From: Bacteroidales bacterium
GTDB taxonomy: Bacteria; Bacteroidota; Bacteroidia; Bacteroidales; WCHB1-69
Direction of reading: 5' to 3'
Assembly: GCA_031257735.1 (NCBI GenBank)
Contig: JAIROC010000122.1
Coordinates: 1 to 7,760 of the forward strand
Length of the DNA: 7,760 nucleotides
Within the stretch, counting starts at the first letter, position 1. Each line of letters opens with the position of its first letter. Both the position numbers and the translations under genes were made by a program. Positions 1 to 6,329 of this stretch are shown here, in pieces. Below the pieces are notes generated by a model. It was not told where the DNA came from. It ran no database searches and saw nothing but the letters and a program-made list of their open reading frames with translations.

Positions 1-15
1 AACCTCTATAATATC

Positions 16-50
16 TGGAACAGCTTTGTTACGACTTAGCGCTGTTTCCA
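16..50 (-). pseudogene. 16S rRNA remnant reduced to a hairpin
   Basis: On the minus strand this reads as a stem, TGGAAACAGC paired with GCTGTTCCA (nine pairs and one bulged A), around a 16-nt loop. The loop contains GCTAAGTCGTAACAA, the near-universal 16S segment just before the 3' end (about E. coli 1487-1501, the 1492R primer region). The stem arms match the sequences that bracket 16S in the other copies: the right arm GCTGTTCC also occurs in the 3' flanks at 5241-5253 and 7607-7619. I infer a deletion derivative in which almost all of 16S was lost while the processing-stem arms and a few decoding-site bases stayed. It lies directly downstream of an rRNA-type promoter and leader, so it could be transcribed. 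No T-run follows the hairpin, so it does not look like an intrinsic terminator. Confidence 0.7.
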
Positions 51-56
51 ATTTTT

Positions 57-65
57 TTAAAGAAC
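57..65 (-). promoter_or_regulatory. rRNA leader box (GTTCTTTAA), left cassette
   Basis: GTTCTTTAA on the minus strand lies about 57 nt downstream of the -7 element. The middle cassette has GTTCTTTGA at the matching place (5448-5456). A GTTCTTTGA-like box shortly before 16S is typical of Bacteroidota rRNA leaders and resembles a boxA antitermination signal. Here it is followed within 10 nt by the 16S remnant hairpin. The antitermination role is an inference. Confidence 0.5.
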
Positions 66-121
66 TTTTTCTCTCCGTTTCGTCTCCGATTTTGGAGCCC
101 TTTCGTTTCAGATTGGGAGCG

Positions 122-152
122 CAAAGGTAAATATTTTTTCATTACCTCCAAA
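122..152 (-). promoter_or_regulatory. rRNA-type promoter, left cassette
   Basis: The minus strand carries TTTG (152-149), a 19-bp spacer and TACCTTTG (129-122). This matches the known Bacteroides sigma-ABfr consensus (-33 TTTG, -7 TAnnTTTG). Directly upstream are A/T tracts (about 153-180) that look like an UP element. From the A/T tracts through the leader the segment aligns with the middle cassette at 5514-5565, including the shared GCRCTCCCAATC start region and a GAAACGAAAGG block. It would fire leftward, away from the SNF2 gene, through the leader and hairpin remnant into sequence beyond the window. Confidence 0.8.
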
Positions 153-182
153 TGTTTTTTGAAAAAAAAGTAACTTTTTTTG

Positions 183-298
183 ATAACTCGCTGTTTTTTA
201 GGGGTAAATTTTTTTAACTTTTTTTGATTTTTTTTTGAAATCACTGTTTTTAGAGGTGAATTTTTTCCGAAAATCGCGTTTTTTAGAGAAAAATGAGG
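183..298 (-). repeat. Three degenerate copies of an upstream element
   Basis: Between the SNF2 stop and the left rRNA-type promoter the minus strand carries three related strings: 298-269, 266-237 and 210-183. They share a core close to YACCYCTAAAAACAGYGATTT; the copy at 266-237 is the best and the one at 298-269 the most diverged. The copy nearest the promoter ends about 31 bp before the -33 box. A fourth copy sits about 30 bp before the middle cassette promoter (5574-5603). Between them are long T/A tracts. They may be activator or UP-like elements of rRNA promoters; no function is shown. Confidence 0.5.
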
Positions 299-316
299 AG
301 CAAAAAAACAAATTCA

Positions 317-3181
317 TCAATCGCTCAGCAGTTCTTTTATTTCCTCTTCACTCATCGTATTCAGGGGATTTGCGGAGGCGACAAATTTATCGGCTAATTT
401 TGCTTTATTTTCTTGCAGGCGGCGGATTTTTTCTTCTATTGTTTGTGTAGAGATAAAACGGTAAACCATAACGTTTTTATTCTGTCCGATGCGGTGCGAA
501 CGGCTGATAGCCTGCATTTCGGCGGCAGGATTCCACCACGGGTCAAGGATAAAAACATAGTCGGCAACAGTGAGGTTCAGTCCGACGCCTCCGGCTTTCA
601 GCGAGATGAAAAAGCAGTGTATATCTTTGTCGTTAATAAATTTATTGATTTCGTTTTCGCGGTCTATGGTAGAGCCGGACAACCATGCATATCTGCGGTT
701 TTGTTTATCGAGATAATCGGAAAAAAGACGCAGGTGTTTTACGAACGAAGAAAATATCAACACCTTATGATTTTCGGCTATCAGTCCTTCGATATACATA
801 ACCACTTGTTCGAATTTTCCCGAATCGCCGGTATATTCTTCATCGACAAATCGCGGATGGTTCGCCAGCAAACGCAACCGCATCAGTCCCTGCAAGACGA
901 TAAAAGTGATTCTTTTGGGGTCAATCAGCGCCTCGTCCGATATCAGGTTGTTACGTATTTTGCTTTTTTCGGTTTCGTAATATTCCGCCTGTTCGTCGCT
1001 CATGTCGCAATAGATTATTTCTTCGGTAATCGGAGGCAGTTCGGGAGCCACTTCGCTTTTTGTCCGGCGCAACATGAATGGCTGTATCATGCGCAGTAAA
1101 GCCTGTTCCCGCTGTTTGTCTTCTTTTTTTATCGGGTTGACATAACGTTTTTTAAACGACGAATGACTTCCCAACATTCCTTCGTTGATTATGTTGAATT
1201 GCGCCCACAGGTCGGAGAGAGAATTTTCGACAGGCGTTCCGGTAAGCGAGAGTTTGTATTGAGACATAATCTGTTTTACGGCTTTGTACGTTTGCGATTC
1301 CGGATTTTTGACATACTGACTTTCGTCCAGAACAAGATAGCGGAACGCGAAACAGGATAATATCTCGACGTCGTTCCGAAGAGTTGCATAAGTAGTGATT
1401 ATCACGTCGTAATCTGCAAATATGGAAGTCGAGTTTTTATCCTTCAGCCTGTTTTTTCCTGTATAAGGATATACGCACAGCGATGGAGCGAAACGTTTTA
1501 ATTCGTTCTGCCAGTTGAACAGCAGCGAGGTCGGCATGACGATTAAGGAAACAGAACGCTTTGTTTGCCCTTGTGTCTGCACAGTCTCGTTTGCGATATA
1601 CTGCAAAAGCACGATTGTCTGCAAAGTTTTTCCAAGTCCCATATCATCGGCAAGACAGCCTCCGAAGTTATTTTTATAGAGATACACTAACCAGGAAAAT
1701 CCTTTTTTCTGATAATTATACAATTCAATATTAATGTTTTCGGGGACGGGAATATTTTTGAATGATTCGGTTTGCTTCGCTGGATTTTCCCATTGCTTCG
1801 CCCAATTTTCCCAGTCGTCGAGCAGCCGGAAAAGACGCTTGTCTAAACGGATATTGTCTCCCGACTTTTTCCCAAAATACATAATATCATTGCAATAAGC
1901 AAACCATTCTTCGGGTAAAATGACAATCGTATTATCCGGCAACACGTATTCGCGGATACCTTCGAGAATGTGATTGCGAAAACGACTGAAAGGTATTTGA
2001 AAATTGTCGAAAACAATTACGCAATTAACGTCAAACCAATCCTGTTTTTTGTCTGTTTGCATAACCGTCGTAATTTTTCCGGTGTAATATGGAGATTTCG
2101 AGACAGACTGCGAAAACTCAAAGTTTTTCATTGTTTCATCGTTAGACTGTATCCATCGGATAATTGCCCCGATTTTGTCGGTATTGTCGGCGTTTTCCGG
2201 CGTTTCGACATAGAAATTACAGTCGTCGCGATGTTTCAGTCCATGCGCTGTCAGCCGGTTGATTGTCGAATTTTCCCACACTTTGTCGCGTTCATACCAG
2301 TTGATTACAGTCTCGCCCAATTTTTCTTCGGTATAAACAATTTTCTGTTTCGAATAGTCGTTCGATTGAAAAATCTTTTTGTCATATCTGAAACTCAGGC
2401 TCAAAACCGGCTGCATGTTCAGGTCGTAATTCAGACGCAACACAGGATATTTTTCCGGACGAATTCTGTTTATCCCTACTCCTTCGGATTTTATTTCGTA
2501 TTTTTTTACACATTTGATTACAAACTTTTCGATATATGTTTTATACGAGTCAGGGGGTATCCGGATGCAGTCCCGGCTGAAAAACGGTTTGAGTTTCTTG
2601 GCGTCAATATCGCTGAAAACAAACAGTCTGTTGTCGATAACAACAATCGCAGGTTCGTTGCATATTGTGGCACAGGAACGGGATTTCAGGTCGATAACTT
2701 CGTTTTCGGATTTTACCTGAATAAAATAAATCAGTTCGCCGGACGGCTCTTTCCGAAAATTAAAAATAACGTCGGCGTCGGAATTTCTTACTGTTATTTT
2801 GTTGGAATCATACAGGTTGCGGGTTTTAATGTTTTCGCGGAAATAGACGGGAATGTTCGCTTGCCTTATCGTGGCTATCATCTTTCGGTGAGTTGATTCG
2901 ATTATGGGACGTATAAAACGTTCGATATTTTCAGGCTCAATTTTTTTACGAAAATCGACAAGGTGTTTTTCTCTCGAAAAGTTTTTCATCAAAGTCGTTT
3001 CGGTATATTTTTCATAATGCGAGACGATTGTCTTTTGTTCGTCGGTAAGCGCGGCATAACACGAGGATTTACGTTCGATGATTTCCTCTATCATTAACGA
3101 ATCGTATTCCGTCTTTTCGACCAAAGCAGGTTGCAGAATATATCCCCAAACAGGATTTTCGATAAGGCAAACAATAAACAT
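317..3181 (-). CDS. SNF2-family ATPase / DEAD-DEAH box helicase
   Basis: This 954-residue protein has a complete Swi2/Snf2 motor in its C-terminal half. Visible motifs are the Q-like entry YNYQKKGFSWL (~488-498), Walker A in DDMGLGKT (512-519), Walker B variant DESQ (619-622), motif III LTGTP (646-650), motif V KAGGVGLNL (862-870) and motif VI SRSHRIGQ (893-900). The first ~480 residues form an N-terminal region I cannot assign to a named domain. Bacterial members of this family are dsDNA translocases that remodel protein-DNA or RNA polymerase complexes; the exact role here is unknown, and it lacks features that would let me call it RapA. It is cytoplasmic, with no signal peptide. The ATG at 3181 is the first in frame after the preceding gene remnant, 42 bp away. 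It ends with tandem TGA codons, showing that TGA is a stop here. It is visibly less AT-rich than its right-hand neighbours and shows no damage. Confidence 0.95.
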   Translation of the reverse strand: MFIVCLIENPVWGYILQPALVEKTEYDSLMIEEIIERKSSCYAALTDEQKTIVSHYEKYTETTLMKNFSREKHLVDFRKKIEPENIERFIRPIIESTHRKMIATIRQANIPVYFRENIKTRNLYDSNKITVRNSDADVIFNFRKEPSGELIYFIQVKSENEVIDLKSRSCATICNEPAIVVIDNRLFVFSDIDAKKLKPFFSRDCIRIPPDSYKTYIEKFVIKCVKKYEIKSEGVGINRIRPEKYPVLRLNYDLNMQPVLSLSFRYDKKIFQSNDYSKQKIVYTEEKLGETVINWYERDKVWENSTINRLTAHGLKHRDDCNFYVETPENADNTDKIGAIIRWIQSNDETMKNFEFSQSVSKSPYYTGKITTVMQTDKKQDWFDVNCVIVFDNFQIPFSRFRNHILEGIREYVLPDNTIVILPEEWFAYCNDIMYFGKKSGDNIRLDKRLFRLLDDWENWAKQWENPAKQTESFKNIPVPENINIELYNYQKKGFSWLVYLYKNNFGGCLADDMGLGKTLQTIVLLQYIANETVQTQGQTKRSVSLIVMPTSLLFNWQNELKRFAPSLCVYPYTGKNRLKDKNSTSIFADYDVIITTYATLRNDVEILSCFAFRYLVLDESQYVKNPESQTYKAVKQIMSQYKLSLTGTPVENSLSDLWAQFNIINEGMLGSHSSFKKRYVNPIKKEDKQREQALLRMIQPFMLRRTKSEVAPELPPITEEIIYCDMSDEQAEYYETEKSKIRNNLISDEALIDPKRITFIVLQGLMRLRLLANHPRFVDEEYTGDSGKFEQVVMYIEGLIAENHKVLIFSSFVKHLRLFSDYLDKQNRRYAWLSGSTIDRENEINKFINDKDIHCFFISLKAGGVGLNLTVADYVFILDPWWNPAAEMQAISRSHRIGQNKNVMVYRFISTQTIEEKIRRLQENKAKLADKFVASANPLNTMSEEEIKELLSD

Positions 3182-3223
3182 ATTATTTTTGTATTAGAAT
3201 AAATTCATAAATATCAATCAAAC

Positions 3224-3553
3224 TCATTTACTTTTTAATGTATATAAACACAATACGGGATTGTCCGCCATATCTAACCGGCTGAAAAAATCATAATCAA
3301 TTTCCAAATTTTTTCTTCTATCCATAATATTGTGTATTGACTCTGGCGACACACAGCATATCATTTTATCTTTATAAATGGATAAAAACTTAGAATCCGT
3401 AAACGGGTATTTTATTGTTGAGCTTACATATCCAACAGTAAATTGCCGAGACTTTTTGTTCATGAATAATTTATATTCCGCAGCATGATATACAACAGTA
3501 TAGTAATAAATATCAATAAGAAACTTATTATCAAAAGATATATATAATGATAC
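3224..3553 (-). pseudogene. C-terminal remnant of a 6-bladed beta-propeller gene
   Basis: The reading frame that ends at 3224 (TGA) closely resembles the C-terminus of the propeller lipoprotein just upstream. Its end, FFSRLDMADNPVLCLYTLKS, matches FINSISEFDNPILWIATLKK. An ATG at 3463 would give only 79 residues with no signal peptide, but propeller-like sequence continues in frame upstream of it (for example TVVYHAAEYKLF), back to a TAA at 3556-3554. The gene is therefore a 3' fragment whose first ~300 codons are gone, not a small gene in its own right. It sits 39 bp after the intact propeller's stop, as expected if a tandem copy was lost by recombination. Translation from the ATG at 3463 cannot be excluded. 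Confidence 0.7.
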
Positions 3554-3592
3554 TTATGTTTATACATAATTTATGTTACCCATTTAAAATTT

Positions 3593-4864
3593 TTACTTTT
3601 TCAATGTAGCAATCCATAGAATCGGATTGTCAAACTCACTTATACTATTAATAAAATCTATTTCCTCGTCCGTAAGTTTAAGATTTGCCGATTCAAGCGT
3701 TTTAAGATAATTTTTCCTGTATTTATCGGAGATAATCTCTGCCGCTGGCGCCATTTGTAAATTCTTCTGTAATAAATCTTTAATGTTATTTTTATCACCA
3801 TTTTTTAACAAATTTTGATAATACGTAAAAGCCTGCGGTTCAACAAAGCTGATAAGCGAGTCATTATTTGTATATATAAACGTTTTGACATTACACAACG
3901 CATACATATCATTCAGATAACGTCCGGATGTTTTTAATATTTTTGTTGTTTTAGAATAATAGCCGTCAAAGATGATTCCTTTATATACATATTGCAATAC
4001 GGCATGTGAAGATGTTTCCATAAATCTAATAATAAAAGCATAGTCGTTATCAACTATAATATTTCTAAGTTCTTTGTGTGTAACATCGGAAAACGAAGAA
4101 ACGGGAATATTATGCTTGTGAAAATCAACATAATATTTTGCTTTCATTTTATCTTTATTAACCGTAAAAACCGTATTATTATAATATTGCGTAAATAACA
4201 GTTCGTTTTGATAAGGTGCAAACATACTGATGACATCCAATCGTTCCGTATCTTTATTAAACGGAAACAGTTGACTGAGAATATCCCCTTTTTCATTTAC
4301 TACTACAATATTATGACTATTAGATGATGATATCTTCAATAGATAAGTATTTGTATCCGCAACAGCGATGGGGGCGCCCCAAAATTTGGTTTTAATTTTT
4401 CCGAGAAATGTTCCATCCAATTTAAATTGGAAAATAGATTTGTCATCATTACTCCAAACTAATAATTCATCTTTATATTTGTCGTACACAATATCGTCAG
4501 GTCGTTTATATTCTTCGGGACCTTCTCCAATCGAACCGATTCTATTCAGAAATTTACCGTTATTGTCGAATACGAAAACCATTTTGGCGCTAGTCTCGTC
4601 CAGTATTACAAACTTGTTATCAGCAACAACAATTTTATCAATACTTCCAATCAGCGCGCTATCATGCGTCTCCAATCTTACAAAACTAACGCTTTCAAAT
4701 ATCTCCGAATATTTCAGTATGGAATTTGCATCAATACTACCGATATCTATTATTTCCGATCCCTCAAACGACGTATCGGAAAATATCGTATCTTTTGCCT
4801 GTTTACAACCAAATAGCAATAAACATGCTATTATTAAATAAACTAAATACCCATTTTTTTTCAT
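3593..4864 (-). CDS. 6-bladed beta-propeller lipoprotein
   Basis: This protein has about 423 residues. The N-terminus MKKNGYLVYLIIACLLLFGC is a lipoprotein signal peptide with the lipobox LFGC (Cys20), so it is probably anchored in the outer membrane or periplasm. The body carries the family signature, roughly FVFDNNGKFLNRIGSIGEGP followed by EEYKRPDDI, and repeated strand-turn units as in NHL-like propellers. This family is common in Bacteroidales beside NVEALA peptides; its ligand is unknown. I chose the ATG at 4864 because it gives a clean signal peptide and has a GGAG six bases upstream (4871-4874). An in-frame ATG at 4885 overlaps the NVEALA stop (TAATG) and would add seven residues, allowing translational coupling. 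The gene follows the NVEALA peptide by 20 bp, consistent with one operon. It resembles the propeller at 6313-7500 (matching LET..SLIG and IGS.G.GP..Y), so the two are paralogues. Confidence 0.9.
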   Translation of the reverse strand: MKKNGYLVYLIIACLLLFGCKQAKDTIFSDTSFEGSEIIDIGSIDANSILKYSEIFESVSFVRLETHDSALIGSIDKIVVADNKFVILDETSAKMVFVFDNNGKFLNRIGSIGEGPEEYKRPDDIVYDKYKDELLVWSNDDKSIFQFKLDGTFLGKIKTKFWGAPIAVADTNTYLLKISSSNSHNIVVVNEKGDILSQLFPFNKDTERLDVISMFAPYQNELLFTQYYNNTVFTVNKDKMKAKYYVDFHKHNIPVSSFSDVTHKELRNIIVDNDYAFIIRFMETSSHAVLQYVYKGIIFDGYYSKTTKILKTSGRYLNDMYALCNVKTFIYTNNDSLISFVEPQAFTYYQNLLKNGDKNNIKDLLQKNLQMAPAAEIISDKYRKNYLKTLESANLKLTDEEIDFINSISEFDNPILWIATLKK

Positions 4865-4884
4865 AAACAACTCCGGTACAAACA

Positions 4885-5199
4885 TTACCAATCAATAACA
4901 CATTCCGTATCACAATCCCAACAATGAGCAACCTTATTTCCGGGTTCACATATTTCCTTAGTTCCCTGATGTACTGTACCCGCATTATAATTAGCAACAG
5001 AACATGGTTTTAATGTACATGTATACACTTTTGAATTCCACCACACTCCAATCTCATCCAAAATATCTGCATGGGACTCAAGGGTTTGTAATCAAGTCTG
5101 AAAAACAAAATCGTTCTTTAAACTTAATCTCACATTAATAGTCGCAAATGTCACGATTATTGCTCCAATACCGACTATGCCAATAACCTTTCTTTTCAT
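4885..5199 (-). pseudogene. NVEALA-family Cys-rich peptide gene with an in-frame TGA
   Basis: Starting from the ATG at 5199 the minus strand encodes MKRKVIGIVGIGAIIVTFAT followed by INVRLSLKNDFVFQT, then TGA at 5094-5092. It continues in the same frame with LQTLESHADI and a Cys-rich tail to a TAA at 4887-4885 (104 codons plus stop). The layout fits the NVEALA family of Bacteroidales: Lys-rich start, hydrophobic segment, N-V-x-L motif, a leader end resembling N[VI]EALA (here LQTLESHAD), then a Cys-rich mature part. The tail has six cysteines (YTC, KPC, EIC, AHC, WDC, TEC). The TGA lies just before the expected leader end; TCA (Ser) would be one base away. The frame downstream is open for 68 codons, so the break is recent, recoded or a sequencing error. 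The propeller lipoprotein follows 20 bp later. No good promoter is seen between it and the 16S-derived segment, so read-through from the rRNA-type promoter is plausible. Confidence 0.75.
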
Positions 5200-5238
5200 A
5201 TTTTTTTATATTAAAAATTAATAATCTATTTATAATAT

Positions 5239-5445
<207 letters not shown>

Positions 5446-5447
5446 TT

Positions 5448-5456
5448 TCAAAGAAC
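5448..5456 (-). promoter_or_regulatory. rRNA leader box (GTTCTTTGA), middle cassette
   Basis: GTTCTTTGA on the minus strand, within AAAAGTTCTTTGAAAA, lies about 58 nt downstream of the -7 element. It is the usual Bacteroidota pre-16S leader box, boxA-like, and is matched by 57-65 in the left cassette. If it still recruits antitermination factors, it would favour read-through of the mini-16S into the NVEALA/propeller genes; that step is inference. Confidence 0.55.
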
Positions 5457-5513
5457 TTTTCTTTCTTGCCTTTTGTCTTCTTTTGGCAATCCTTTCGTTT
5501 CCGATTGGGAGTG

Positions 5514-5544
5514 CAAAGATAAATACTTTTTCGTTACATCCAAA
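5514..5544 (-). promoter_or_regulatory. rRNA-type promoter, middle cassette
   Basis: The minus strand carries TTTG (5544-5541), a 19-bp spacer and TATCTTTG (5521-5514), a full match to the Bacteroides -33/-7 consensus. A/T tracts upstream (about 5545-5575) resemble an UP element. The spacer length, the GCACTCCCAATC start region and the GAAACGAAAGG block are shared with the left cassette. Transcription would pass through the leader, the mini-16S and the 16S 3' flank, and could continue into the NVEALA peptide gene 315 bp downstream of the -7 element, since no clear terminator lies between. Confidence 0.85.
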
Positions 5545-5573
5545 TATTTTTTGAAAAAAAATCACTTTTCTTT

Positions 5574-5603
5574 ATAAATCACTGTTTTTGGGAGGTGACA
5601 TTT
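5574..5603 (-). promoter_or_regulatory. Conserved element upstream of the middle rRNA-type promoter
   Basis: The minus strand reads TCACCTCCCAAAAACAGTGATTT and ends 30 bp before the -33 box. It closely matches 237-266 (TTCACCTCTAAAAACAGTGATTT), and its position matches the copy at 183-210. The ends TCAC and GTGA are inverted, leaving a 4-bp stem that would be weak. Conservation at a fixed distance from two rRNA-type promoters suggests a regulatory or UP-like site. Confidence 0.45.
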
Positions 5604-5712
5604 GACTCGTATTTTTCACTGCATATTGATGATTTTTTTTATTTCAGAAAAATATATATCCATTAATTTCCGGTTATTTCTTCTATATAACACAATCATT
5701 TTTTCAACCTAC

Positions 5713-5756
5713 AATTCAAATTGGGATTCAGATTCAAATTCAAGTTCAAGTTATTC
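5713..5756 (-). repeat. Degenerate hexanucleotide tandem repeat
   Basis: The minus strand shows about seven imperfect six-base units of the form AAYTTG (AACTTG, AACTTG, AATTTG, AATCTG, AATCCC, AATTTG, AATTGT). It begins at the stop codon of the CxxC protein. In that gene's frame the units would read as alternating Glu (LELEFESESQFEL) up to a TAG. The rest of 5545-5712 is AT-rich upstream sequence in which I see no gene. Confidence 0.6.
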
Positions 5757-6329
5757 CTGTTTTTTCATTTGCTCTGAAAAAGGGATACTTTGTGAAAATA
5801 AAATCATTTCAATATTTCTTGTGTGATTGATTATTGCAAAATAAGGTCGTATCATAAACACTGAATCATAAGGTATAACGAGTAGTTCATTGGGGATATT
5901 TTTGTAATTGAATTGGGACAGTTCATTTGCCAAAATTACTCTGTCATCTCTTGTATTATCAAAAGCAGGGAGAACGAGAACTTTATCTTTGCCTATAATT
6001 GATTGAATATTGGTCAATTCATCCAAATCTTTCATTATACAACTTGAACATACATTTTTAGAATAGCGATAGATTAAAAGAGGAACTTTGCTTTCGCCGA
6101 TACCTATATATTCGTTCAAAATTGTTTTATGCTCGGAATAACTTTTTTGTATTTCGGATGTTAATTTCAAATTAGTTATTGTTAAATTTTCCGTCAAAGC
6201 ATTATTTGTTTCATCTTTTTCGGATATATGATGCTTTTCGGGTTCTAGCATATACAAAATACTAAAAGACAAGAATAGCATTGTCAAAAGACCCCATAAA
6301 AGCAGTAATATTTTAATGTTTGAATTCAT
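5751..6329 (-). CDS. Membrane-anchored CxxC protein, probably thioredoxin-like
   Basis: This 192-residue protein starts with MNSNIKILLLLWGLLTMLFL, one hydrophobic helix (about 5-27) that would anchor it with the rest in the periplasm. A polar, possibly coiled stretch (30-75) follows. Next comes a fold resembling thioredoxin: a predicted beta strand PLLIYRY, then the CxxC motif NVCSSC (Cys94, Cys97) at the start of a helix, then KDKVLVLPAF and a C-terminal region. CxxC placed this way suggests thiol-disulfide exchange, or simply a structural relic of the fold; I cannot name a family. I chose the ATG at 6329; an in-frame ATG at 6347 would add six residues. Either start overlaps the end of the propeller gene (17 or 35 nt), so the two are translationally linked. 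An attractive but untested idea is that it oxidises or reduces the Cys-rich NVEALA peptides. Confidence 0.8.
   Translation of the reverse strand: MNSNIKILLLLWGLLTMLFLSFSILYMLEPEKHHISEKDETNNALTENLTITNLKLTSEIQKSYSEHKTILNEYIGIGESKVPLLIYRYSKNVCSSCIMKDLDELTNIQSIIGKDKVLVLPAFDNTRDDRVILANELSQFNYKNIPNELLVIPYDSVFMIRPYFAIINHTRNIEMILFSQSIPFSEQMKKQE

Noticed and set aside
29..244. A 71-codon Lys-rich minus-strand frame across the left rRNA-type promoter
   Set aside because: Its composition follows the A/T tracts of the promoter and UP region; it runs over the -33/-7 boxes and the leader.
280..330. Intrinsic terminator after the SNF2 gene (T-run near 302-316)
   Set aside because: Only a weak GAGG/CCTC pairing could be found, with a long loop, and it is not directly before the T-run.
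413..1099. Long plus-strand frames opposite the SNF2 gene (also 1163-1360, 1970-2896 and 2514-2720)
   Set aside because: They are shadows of the SNF2 gene, whose conserved motifs fix the coding strand; none shows a recognisable domain or a start signal.
4803..4997. A 64-codon minus-strand frame overlapping the NVEALA gene and the propeller start
   Set aside because: It is in a different frame from both; the NVEALA and lipoprotein frames show family features and explain the DNA better.
5092..5094. TGA as a reassigned sense codon throughout the genome
   Set aside because: The SNF2 gene ends in tandem TGA and the propeller remnant ends in TGA at its homologous C-terminus, so TGA works as a stop here.
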